This document shows positions 24,644-33,062 of a DNA stretch of 64,000 nucleotides, one piece after another. The stretch lies in assembly GCF_000518545.1 (NCBI RefSeq), contig NZ_KI912451.1, positions 126,923 to 190,922 on the forward strand. The letters are read 5' to 3'. The stretch's first letter is position 1. The number at the start of each line of letters is the position of its first letter. The notes below the pieces were generated by a model. The model saw only the letters and a list, made by a program, of their open reading frames with translations, searched no databases and had not been told where the DNA came from. Position numbers and translations under genes: made by a program. Origin of the DNA: Hallella seregens ATCC 51272. Its GTDB lineage: Bacteria > Bacteroidota > Bacteroidia > Bacteroidales > Bacteroidaceae.

Positions 24644-27600
24644 ATGCGTGTAAGCAATTCTTTTCGAGTGACTCCACGGACGTGGCGTCTGTTATTGCTG
24701 TCGGTCTTTCTGCCCATAGCGTTGCAAGGCAAGGCCGTCAACATGTTCAATGAGATTCAAGGCTCCGCCCAGTTGTCCAAGGCCACTCCTGTCGTGACAC
24801 TCAGCCAGACGGCATTCGCCGCCCAGCCCGGCCAGTACAAGTTCGTAGCCCCCTCGGTGATCGTCAAGGATCCTGTAACAAATGCCGACATCACCAATCG
24901 TTTTCAAATCAATTATTTCGTAGACGGCCAGGGCCTCCAGCCCGACGGCACCACGGGAAAGACCGACAAGGACGGCAAGCAAATCACCGAGGATCCCGTG
25001 ACTGGCACCACCATTACACGCCTCTACGGCAGTGTGAAGATAGGCGACAAGGCCGGTTCCGTGCGCATTGCCGTGACCGCGACTCCTGTTGCAGCCTATG
25101 CCGGGCAGTACAATGCCGGCAATGCGTACTACATCATTGCCGTTCCCAAGGTTTCACCCACCGTCTCTGTCTCGCCGAAGCCCCACATGGGCGTGGCCGT
25201 GGGACAGACCGTAGCGGCCCCGGCATTCGTCCTGACCTATACCGACGCCGAGGGACAGGTGCATGTCACCGACCCTGCAAACGCTATCACCACTTATACC
25301 ATCGACGGCAACAGCTACATTGCCTATGATGCCGCCAACAAAACCATTACCGGTGTGAGTGCCGGTACGGCCACCATCCACTATACAATCGCCCCGAAGA
25401 CGGAGTATGCCGCCACTTTTGATGCCGTGACGCAGGATGTGACGGTGGCAGTGGAGCAGGTGAACGGAAAGATTGCCACGCACATGGTGTTCCTCCATGC
25501 GGAGGAGACGGTGTACCGCACGCAGAATGCGGCGGAGCTCAATCAGCAGGTTCCTGTGGTCTACGATGCCTATGGCAACGATGTGACCTCGCAGTTCACC
25601 TTATTATATAAAGGTGGGCAGAGCGCCGAGAAAGTGTCGTACACCTATGTGAGGCCGTTGGAACGGGACACAAAATATTGGCTTGACTGGTTTGCCAACG
25701 ACGAATATGCCAAGGCTACGAACTATTACAACCCGCAGCGAAGCTATCAGCTTAACGGCATTCCCGGCGACATCATCATGGTTTCGTCGGCCACCGCAAA
25801 CAATGGCTTGTATGCAAATCCGGCCGATGCCAGCTACACCCTGCACGTGCTCAGGCGCGCCTTGCAGGTAGAAGTGACTCCTTCGCCATCCGAGACAAGG
25901 ATTCCGGCCGGCTATTCCTATGTGTTCACCGACCAGTTCAAGGTGCGTGGCAAGTTCACCGACAAGGACACGAAGGAGGTAACCTACGTGGACTACGGAA
26001 ATATGGACTATTTTGTGGCCTTTCCCGAGGAGGAGTCGGGCAAGGTGGAACTGACGCTGGACGGATTTCCCCACGAAGAACTGAAGACCCGCTACACCGA
26101 TGACGAGGGTAAGCGGTGGATTATCTTCAAGACCACAGAGGGCTATGGCACCGACAAGGTCTGGAAAATCAAGTATCTGCAAGAGGGCTCGTTCAATGCT
26201 CATATCTTTATTGTACCTTGGAACCACGTGAGTTGGGACATTTCTGAGGACATTCCCATCACGTTTGATGTGACCAAAACCATTCCCGCCACGCTGACGG
26301 CTACGCCCGCCGAGCAGACGGTGTATGTGGGTGATCAGCCTGTTCAGCCCGTGGTCACAGCCACAAACAGCATCCTCGGCGATGTGACTCCGCACTATAA
26401 TCTTACCTATACGGTGAGCGATCCCGACGGCACGGGTATTCAAGTAGATGCCCAGACCGGCGCCATTACCAAGGGCACCCGTCCCGGCAAGGTCACCGTC
26501 ACCGTGACGGCAACGGGCAAAGTACCCACGGATGGCTATGAGACCTGCTCCACTACCTATGTCATCAACGTGGTGGATGCCACGGGAAGGTTTGCCTATG
26601 AGATAGTAAAGACGGCCAGTCCGTCGGACAAGGACATGGGTAAGATGCGGATTACGGGAGCGGGCACCGTGCCCGGCGGCTACGGTATCAATGGCGTACC
26701 CGGACTGAAAATGATGTTCGGCACGAACGGCGAGGACGGATGGAGGGCCTATGAAGACAACGGACGGCTCGTGGTGGCCGACGGCCCGGTGAGCAACAAG
26801 GATGCCGACGGCTTCCCCACCAAGGGCACATACTTCACTTTGCGCCCCATAACCAACGGTTTCCTCACCATTGACGCCAACGTGGCGGCCAACAACAAGG
26901 TGGTGCTTGTAGGCAAGACAGCCGGCGGCACGCTCTATACCGAGAACTTTATGCCCGCCATGGCAGTCAGTGGAGAGCATACTTTTGAGCATCCGCTGCT
27001 GGCTGGAGGCACCTATTGCCTCTACAACGAAGGCGACGGAGCCGGCAACGAGGGACTGAGACTCCATGGACTCAACTTCCTGCCCGCTTTCATCTATCAG
27101 CGCAGCGACATCACTCCCATTGAAAAGGCCACGGTCTTCATGAACGGATACGTGGGCACGCTGCCTAAACTCACCGCCGAGAGGCAGAGTACGGTCTCTT
27201 ATTCCATCACCTCCAACGGCCATGCCACCGTCCAAGCCGAGAGCGGCGTGGTGACACCGGTGAGTATCGGCAGCGAGATCGTGACGGCCACTGTCAACTC
27301 GGCCACCGTCGCCGGGGTGTATCGAACGCCCGCCTACACGGTGACCGTGGGAGCCATCCCCACCTATGTCATGGCCGACGGCCAGCAGCTCTCCGTAGGC
27401 GATCGGTTGACCACCACCAACATTCCCACCCGAATGTTCATGACCGTGGGTGGATGGAAGGACGGTGTCGGCCCCTATACCAAGTTGAGCCACAATGATG
27501 ACGGTACTGTGAAGAGTGTCGAATCGCTGATCGACTCGTGGAAAACCTCGAAAGAGGATCTCGTGGGCTACCCGCTCGACGGCTTCCGTTACCAGACACA

Positions 27601-29008
27601 AGGCACGCAGAACGCCACCGATGAGGACGTTGTGGGCTATGCCACAGACGCTGATGCCACTCATACGTTTGTCAATCTGCCCTGTCGAGGCGCCTACTTG
27701 CGCTTTGAGCCCGAAGAAAGCGGTACGCTCATGGTCTATGTGCTCCAGAATGGAGCCTGCGACTACGACGAGGACGAGACGGCAGGAGCCTCTTCTTCCT
27801 TGGCTTTGAAGTATCGACCGCTGTTCATTACCGATGAAACGGGCAGAAATGAAGACCTCGACAACAACTGGACTGCCGTGGGCGGACTGGCTGAGAATGC
27901 CGGAAATCCTAACGTAAGCCATAGGGGACGATACACCGAGGGGTACTATCGGTGCCGGATGAACGATGCCGCCATCGCCGGATTGACCGGTCAGACGGGT
28001 GACTTGGCATTCGTCTGGGACTCGAAGTTCTCGAACACTGCCGACCGTGCAGCCCTTACAGCAGGCTGGAAAGGCAAGAATGCCGGTACCACCGAGGTGG
28101 TTATCCGCCTGAGTAATGGCGGCTACACGCTCGTGAGCAAGGCCTACGTGCGCTATGCCCTCCATGTGAAAGCCGGCAAAAGCTACTATGTTTTCCAGAA
28201 CGGATCGAAGTTGGGCTTCTGTGGTTTCGCCTTTATTCCCACCAATTATGTCTATGATGCCGGCAACACGACGGGTATTTACACCACTAATCCCGGGCAT
28301 GTGACGCTGAACGACGGCGTTGCAGCCTATGCCGCCCCGGCTGCTGACCGCGAGAATGTCAACGTGACGCTGGTCGGTCGCTCGCTGGCCGCCAACACAT
28401 GGGCCCCCATTTGTCTGCCGTTTGCGGTGAGCGACACAAAGTTCAGGGAGACTTTCGGCGACGATGCACGGATCATCACCTTTAATAACATAGACAAGAG
28501 CGATGCCGAAAACATGGTCATCAACTTCGACCAGCACGTCTATCACATGATTGTTGCCGGGCACCCCTATTTCATCCGGCCCACCAAGGACATCAGTGAG
28601 CTGAAGTTCGAGCATGTTTCTTTAGAGAGCGATGTTGCCGCCCCGACTGAAGGCATGAGTTCCGAAGGCATCACTTTCCGTGGAACTTTCGCTAAGGGAA
28701 CCGTGCCCAACTACTCCTACTACCTCTCCACGGCCGGCTTGCTGAAGCGACTTGTCAAGGATGGAGGCGCCTCTATCAAGGGATTCCGCTCATATTTGAG
28801 CAACGAGCTTGGCTCTCCCATCCATGCCAGGGCGATGGTGTGGCGTGATGTGGACGGCGATGACAGTGGGTCGCTGACCGATGAAGCCACTGGCATAGAG
28901 GATGTGATCGGCAGTTCGGCCGCTCCGGCCTCTATAACCTGCAGGGACAGCGGGTGGCCGGCCATGACAGGCCGCTCGGCAGCTTGCCCAAGGGCATTTA
29001 TATTGTAG
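24644..29008 (+). CDS. Very large surface protein with Ig-like repeats; tail out of frame
   Basis: A 1454-residue exported protein with a signal segment at about 14-31. It contains several bacterial Ig-like (Big_2/BACON-like) modules: ITTYTIDGNSYIAYDAANKTITG, TVYVGDQPVQPVVTATN...TGAITKGTRPGKVTVTVTA and VSYSITSNGHATVQAESG. Jelly-roll-like parts lie between them. There are no catalytic motifs, so adhesion or scaffolding is inferred. The frame as read ends SSAAPASITCRDSG. Another frame from about 28918 encodes LYNLQGQRVAG, then LPKGIYIVDGRKVIVK to a stop at 29032-29034, exactly the short C-terminal tail expected for export. A frameshift near 28910-28935 has separated tail and body. Confidence 0.8.
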   Translation: MRVSNSFRVTPRTWRLLLLSVFLPIALQGKAVNMFNEIQGSAQLSKATPVVTLSQTAFAAQPGQYKFVAPSVIVKDPVTNADITNRFQINYFVDGQGLQPDGTTGKTDKDGKQITEDPVTGTTITRLYGSVKIGDKAGSVRIAVTATPVAAYAGQYNAGNAYYIIAVPKVSPTVSVSPKPHMGVAVGQTVAAPAFVLTYTDAEGQVHVTDPANAITTYTIDGNSYIAYDAANKTITGVSAGTATIHYTIAPKTEYAATFDAVTQDVTVAVEQVNGKIATHMVFLHAEETVYRTQNAAELNQQVPVVYDAYGNDVTSQFTLLYKGGQSAEKVSYTYVRPLERDTKYWLDWFANDEYAKATNYYNPQRSYQLNGIPGDIIMVSSATANNGLYANPADASYTLHVLRRALQVEVTPSPSETRIPAGYSYVFTDQFKVRGKFTDKDTKEVTYVDYGNMDYFVAFPEEESGKVELTLDGFPHEELKTRYTDDEGKRWIIFKTTEGYGTDKVWKIKYLQEGSFNAHIFIVPWNHVSWDISEDIPITFDVTKTIPATLTATPAEQTVYVGDQPVQPVVTATNSILGDVTPHYNLTYTVSDPDGTGIQVDAQTGAITKGTRPGKVTVTVTATGKVPTDGYETCSTTYVINVVDATGRFAYEIVKTASPSDKDMGKMRITGAGTVPGGYGINGVPGLKMMFGTNGEDGWRAYEDNGRLVVADGPVSNKDADGFPTKGTYFTLRPITNGFLTIDANVAANNKVVLVGKTAGGTLYTENFMPAMAVSGEHTFEHPLLAGGTYCLYNEGDGAGNEGLRLHGLNFLPAFIYQRSDITPIEKATVFMNGYVGTLPKLTAERQSTVSYSITSNGHATVQAESGVVTPVSIGSEIVTATVNSATVAGVYRTPAYTVTVGAIPTYVMADGQQLSVGDRLTTTNIPTRMFMTVGGWKDGVGPYTKLSHNDDGTVKSVESLIDSWKTSKEDLVGYPLDGFRYQTQGTQNATDEDVVGYATDADATHTFVNLPCRGAYLRFEPEESGTLMVYVLQNGACDYDEDETAGASSSLALKYRPLFITDETGRNEDLDNNWTAVGGLAENAGNPNVSHRGRYTEGYYRCRMNDAAIAGLTGQTGDLAFVWDSKFSNTADRAALTAGWKGKNAGTTEVVIRLSNGGYTLVSKAYVRYALHVKAGKSYYVFQNGSKLGFCGFAFIPTNYVYDAGNTTGIYTTNPGHVTLNDGVAAYAAPAADRENVNVTLVGRSLAANTWAPICLPFAVSDTKFRETFGDDARIITFNNIDKSDAENMVINFDQHVYHMIVAGHPYFIRPTKDISELKFEHVSLESDVAAPTEGMSSEGITFRGTFAKGTVPNYSYYLSTAGLLKRLVKDGGASIKGFRSYLSNELGSPIHARAMVWRDVDGDDSGSLTDEATGIEDVIGSSAAPASITCRDSGWPAMTGRSAACPRAFIL

Positions 29009-29063
29009 ACGGCCGCAAGGTCATTGTGAAGTAATCTGACAAACGGAAAGAAACATAAAGAAG

Positions 29064-29273
29064 ATGAAAAGAAGATATATTGTTCCTGAAACAACCCCCA
29101 TTATCGTCAATGCAGAGCCTTACTTGGCTGCCGGATCCCCGAATACGATGACTACGGACAAGGAAACGGGTCTTACCAATACGGGTGAAGAGGCGGTGCC
29201 CCAGTATGGCGGCGACGGCGATGGCAGTGACATGGGAGCCAAACGCTGGTCCACTTGCAGCTGGGATGACTGA
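29064..29273 (+). CDS. Small Bacteroidales protein of unknown function
   Basis: 69 residues starting MKRRYIVPETTPIIVNAEP, followed by LAAGSPNT and an acidic, Gly-rich end. This layout resembles a widespread group of short Prevotella/Bacteroides proteins (Lys/Arg start, Pro-Thr, then AASP) often encoded after surface-protein genes. Function is unknown. It lies 29 bp after the restored stop of the large surface-protein gene and is probably co-transcribed. Confidence 0.6.
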   Translation: MKRRYIVPETTPIIVNAEPYLAAGSPNTMTTDKETGLTNTGEEAVPQYGGDGDGSDMGAKRWSTCSWDD

Positions 29274-29320
29274 AGGACGAGCTGCCGGTATCCAATGACA
29301 GCCGCATGTCCTCATGAAAA

Positions 29321-29356
29321 AATCGGGGAAGCCGCCGTATGGCGGCTTCCCCGATT
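29321..29356. terminator. Terminator between converging transcripts
   Basis: Perfect 16-bp arms AATCGGGGAAGCCGCC (29321-29336) and complement (29341-29356) around GTAT. It is positioned to serve the small-protein transcript and the opposing lipoprotein gene. Confidence 0.85.
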
Positions 29357-29394
29357 GGCTTTGTAGAGGGCGAAATGATTCGTGGAAAGAGGGA

Positions 29395-31206
29395 TCAGCG
29401 ACGGCGAACGGGATGCCGTTTGGCACCGGCTGTCCCAAACACCAAGTGGCAGGCATCGATGGTGAAAGCCACGTTAAGGTTGCCTGGATCGACTGTATTC
29501 ACGCCGAGATAGTACTGCGTGTAGGTGTTTCCGTCGGTACCGGCCATGATAGCCTGCACGTCTGCTGTGCCGTTGTTGCAGTTGGTGACGTAGACGGTGA
29601 CCTTGGCCCCGTTCATTGCAGCCAGCCATGTGGCCCATTCGCCCTGCGTACCGTTGTGGCTGCAGGCGGCGTAGCCGTTGCCCCAGCCATAGTTGTCGGA
29701 GCGCAATACGGCATACTCTGTGGCGTTGTCGCTGCTACGCAGCACCACAACAAAGTTGTTCCAGTTGCCTTTTAGGCTGCTATAGTTGGTGAAAGAGAAA
29801 GCATAGGTCTCACCTGCGGGCACTTGCACGTTGTCGGTATGGGCCGACCACCATGCCGACGAGTTATCCTCGGCGCCCAAAATGGCTGGTGTGGGGGTGG
29901 CGGCAGTCATTTTCGACTCGGCCACGGTCACGTCCACCGTGGCTGTTTTGCCGTTTTTGGTGGTGACAGTCACGGCGTGCGTGCCGGGTGTGGCGGGCAC
30001 GGGCGAGAACGAGAGCTTGGCATTGTTCACTACGCTACTGGTTCCATTGTCGTAGGTGGCGGTCACTTCCAGCCCCGTGGGGTCGAAAGTCAGTGTGCGG
30101 TCCTGGTCGCTGGTGGCCGGCGAGTCGTAATAATAGTAGTGGGTGCGGGTGGGATTCTGCGTCACTTTGATGGACTGAATCTTGGCCACGACGTTGAATT
30201 TTGCATTGGCCACAATGGGCGTGGCGGCGTTTTCACCCTTGAAAGTCTTATTGTAGATGGCCACAAGGTTCTTCTCTCCCAGGTTGGTGATGTCGGGAAT
30301 AGCCGAGAAATAGAGTTCCGATGCCGGTATGGTCTTGGTCACTCCTTCCTCGTAAGTCACCACGGCTGATACGTTGGCCATAGCATCTGCGAGCGTAGTG
30401 CCTTGGTCTACTTCGTCGGGAACGTTCTGTAGCAACATCGACACCGGAGCCTTGTCCTGGGCCGAGGTGAGGCCGCCCACGGGTACGACGTTCGTCTGCA
30501 GGAAGTCGATGTGCGAGCCTTCCACGCAGATGAAGCAGCGAATGTTCGTGTTGGCGGCATCGGCATTGAGGTTGGGCAGCTTGTAGGGCTGGGTGTAAGT
30601 CTTGGTTACAGCCCCGTTTGTCATCTTGACGACGAAAGAATCAGTGCGCGAACGGTCTACGGTGAGCGTCACTTTGCCGCCGAGTTTCTGCACGTTGGCA
30701 TCCTTGTTGTTGGCATCTGGCGAGAGCAACAGCGTGCTGTTGGTGTACTTGAAGTAAAGGTATTTGCCCCACTGCGAGTTGTATTTGGTCGAGTCGCCCG
30801 TGGCATCGAAGCGTATGGCGCCGTACTCGCTGTAGTCGGTGGCCCCGCGTTCGACATCGTTGGTCACGATGAGGGCAAAGTTCTTGTAGTACGTATCGTC
30901 GTTGGGATTGATGCTTAGATTGAACACAGCGTTCCACTTGGTTCCGTCGGGCACAACGTAGTACTTGGAGAAACTTTGCCACCAGCCCGAAGTAAAGTCG
31001 GCGGCGCCGAAGGAATACACGTCCTCCTGCATGCCGACGAGCGGTTCTTCAACGTTTTGTTTCGACTTGTTGATGGAGTCTATCTTCTGTGAAATCCAGT
31101 CGGGGGCGTTCACGTTGTACAGGTCGCCGCCCTCGCAACCCGTCAGAGCCAGCAGCCCGAGGGCCGCTGTACCGAGGACGGATGCTATATGATGGAGATG
31201 TCTCAT
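29395..31206 (-). CDS. PUL surface glycan-binding lipoprotein
   Basis: A 603-residue lipoprotein with lipobox LTGC (Cys24). Residues about 65-230 and 440-590 look like two copies of one jelly-roll-like domain: SGWWQSFSKYYVVPDGTKWNAVF against SAWWSAHTDNVQVPAGETYAFSF, each followed by NFALIVTND or NFVVVLRSSD. Ig-like modules with VTYEEG and VTATYDNGT lie between. This suits a SusE/F-position surface glycan-binding protein. It is the third gene after SusC and SusD. The sequence does not reveal the glycan. Confidence 0.75.
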   Translation of the reverse strand: MRHLHHIASVLGTAALGLLALTGCEGGDLYNVNAPDWISQKIDSINKSKQNVEEPLVGMQEDVYSFGAADFTSGWWQSFSKYYVVPDGTKWNAVFNLSINPNDDTYYKNFALIVTNDVERGATDYSEYGAIRFDATGDSTKYNSQWGKYLYFKYTNSTLLLSPDANNKDANVQKLGGKVTLTVDRSRTDSFVVKMTNGAVTKTYTQPYKLPNLNADAANTNIRCFICVEGSHIDFLQTNVVPVGGLTSAQDKAPVSMLLQNVPDEVDQGTTLADAMANVSAVVTYEEGVTKTIPASELYFSAIPDITNLGEKNLVAIYNKTFKGENAATPIVANAKFNVVAKIQSIKVTQNPTRTHYYYYDSPATSDQDRTLTFDPTGLEVTATYDNGTSSVVNNAKLSFSPVPATPGTHAVTVTTKNGKTATVDVTVAESKMTAATPTPAILGAEDNSSAWWSAHTDNVQVPAGETYAFSFTNYSSLKGNWNNFVVVLRSSDNATEYAVLRSDNYGWGNGYAACSHNGTQGEWATWLAAMNGAKVTVYVTNCNNGTADVQAIMAGTDGNTYTQYYLGVNTVDPGNLNVAFTIDACHLVFGTAGAKRHPVRRR

Positions 31207-31258
31207 ATCTGTATTTTGCTAATCTAAAGATGTTATATAATAAGGTGTAAGTTGCCGT

Positions 31259-33010
31259 CTACTTGCCGAGGCTGACCACGGGGCGCACCGTCCAGCCGTT
31301 CTGCTGGAAGTAGGCTGCGTTGTCTGTGCTCTCGTTGGCCGAGTTGCCCTTGAGGTTAGGATTCTTGTTGGTCAGTGTCTGAACGATGGGCAAGAACTCG
31401 TGGCCCTGCACATAGGTGTCGTATGAGCACTTCAACTCGGAATCCTTGGCAATGTCGGCATAGCTGACGGGCTCTTTGGCCTGACGCAGCGAGCGGCGGA
31501 AGGTGCCGTGTTCCTTGAGTTGCTGCAGCCGGTCGGCACTGTAGAAGAATCCCCAGCGGATGAGGTCGAAGCCGCGGCCGAACTCACATCCGAACTCCTT
31601 GGGCCGCTCCACGTTGGCAATCTGCTCGAACAACTTGTCGGCTGTGGGGAAGTCGGCCAGCTTCAGGTCGGCCAGTCCGGCCCGGCGGCGCACCTCGTTG
31701 ATCCAGTCGATGGCCTGTTGGGTGGGGCCGTTGATTTCGTTCTCGCACTCTGCGGCACGCAGCAACACGTCTGCATAGCGCATCATGCGTAGGTTGATAC
31801 CGTCGTGCAGACCAGTGACCACCTTGTCGTAGAGCCCGGTGCGCAGGTTGGTAAACTTGGCGATGGGCAGTCCGCCGTTAGAGTTGTTGGTCACCACGGT
31901 GTCTGTTGCAGTCATGGCTTGCCTGTAGCCCATGTTGCCATACTCGAAGCCTTCCCAGTCGGCTTCGTAAGTTCCGATGGTCCAATAGAGGCGCGGGTCG
32001 AGCTTGCCGGCCGTGGTGCGCTCCTGCTTGAAGAGCTGGTAGAGCCAGGGCGAGGCAGAGATGTCGGCCCAGCCGCCGTAACGGCCCGGGGCGAAGTTAC
32101 TCTCGATGGCCGACCCCTGCGTGGCATTGGGACTGGTGTTGACGGGTGTCCACTCGTCGTCGGTGCCCTGAGCGTCCTTGTCGAGGAACTGCACCTCGAA
32201 GAGACTCTCGTCGTTGTTCTCGTATTGCGGGCCCTCTCGGAAGTTGTCACCGTAGTTGGCCATGAGCTTGTAGGAGCCGTATTTCTTGCCGATGATGTCC
32301 TTGAGCACGGCCAGCGCCTCGCTGTACTTGTGGCGCTGCATGAGCGTGCGGGCATAATAGCCGGCAGCGGCACCGCTCGTGGCGCGCCCCTTGGCCCACT
32401 CGCCGCCCTCGGTTCGGGCGGGCAGAAGCGTCATGGCTTCCTGGAAATCCTTCTCCACTTGGTCGAGCACTTCGTCGTAAGTGTTGTTCTTTCCATACAG
32501 CCCGTCGAGGGTGGAATAGCTGGCATAGTCGGTGATAAGCGGCGGGTTCTGGTAGTAGCCCGCGAGGTTGTAATAGGCCAGGGCGCGGAGGAAGAGCACC
32601 TGACCCTTGATGCGCTTCATGTCCTGCGAGAGTGTGGCATTGTTGGTGCCGCAACGTGAGATGGCAAAGTTGCACACGTTGATGGTGTAGTACCACTCTC
32701 GCCAGGGCCACCACGTGATGTCGCTGGTGACTGCCGCATTGAGGTCGTCGAACGGAAGGTACCACACCTGCGAGGAGTTCCAGGCCTCGTCGCCGCGGCA
32801 CACGTCGATGGTGTAGCCCACGCGGGCATAGGAACCCTCCATGCGAATGTGGTTGTAAGCGGCCACAACGCTCTCCTCCAGGTCGTTGGCGTTGAAGCCG
32901 AAAGTACCCGTGGTCTGCTGGTTGGGGTTTACCAGTTCCAGCTTGTCATTGCACGATGTCAGCGTGCCGAGGCCCATCAGCAGGGCAAGGGATATATGAG
33001 ATAGTTTCAT
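31259..33010 (-). CDS. SusD-family nutrient-binding lipoprotein
   Basis: A 583-residue outer-membrane lipoprotein (lipobox LTSC, Cys20) that caps the SusC-type channel and binds the glycan. Typical features are NDLEESVVAAYNHIR near the N-terminus, the TPR-like helices around QVLFLRALAYYNLAGYY, and the C-terminal RYADVLLRAAECENEINGPTQQAIDWINEVRRRAGL. It lies 52 bp after the SusC gene and before the surface lipoprotein, the standard PUL order. Confidence 0.93.
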   Translation of the reverse strand: MKLSHISLALLMGLGTLTSCNDKLELVNPNQQTTGTFGFNANDLEESVVAAYNHIRMEGSYARVGYTIDVCRGDEAWNSSQVWYLPFDDLNAAVTSDITWWPWREWYYTINVCNFAISRCGTNNATLSQDMKRIKGQVLFLRALAYYNLAGYYQNPPLITDYASYSTLDGLYGKNNTYDEVLDQVEKDFQEAMTLLPARTEGGEWAKGRATSGAAAGYYARTLMQRHKYSEALAVLKDIIGKKYGSYKLMANYGDNFREGPQYENNDESLFEVQFLDKDAQGTDDEWTPVNTSPNATQGSAIESNFAPGRYGGWADISASPWLYQLFKQERTTAGKLDPRLYWTIGTYEADWEGFEYGNMGYRQAMTATDTVVTNNSNGGLPIAKFTNLRTGLYDKVVTGLHDGINLRMMRYADVLLRAAECENEINGPTQQAIDWINEVRRRAGLADLKLADFPTADKLFEQIANVERPKEFGCEFGRGFDLIRWGFFYSADRLQQLKEHGTFRRSLRQAKEPVSYADIAKDSELKCSYDTYVQGHEFLPIVQTLTNKNPNLKGNSANESTDNAAYFQQNGWTVRPVVSLGK

Positions 33011-33062
33011 ATCGTGTGATTCTGATTAAATGGTTCTCGTGTTAGGGTTGTGCATACAGGGA

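Noticed and set aside
25604..28615. 1003-residue open frame opposite the large surface protein
   Set aside because: It is a shadow of the Ig-repeat coding sequence; no start context or recognisable domain.
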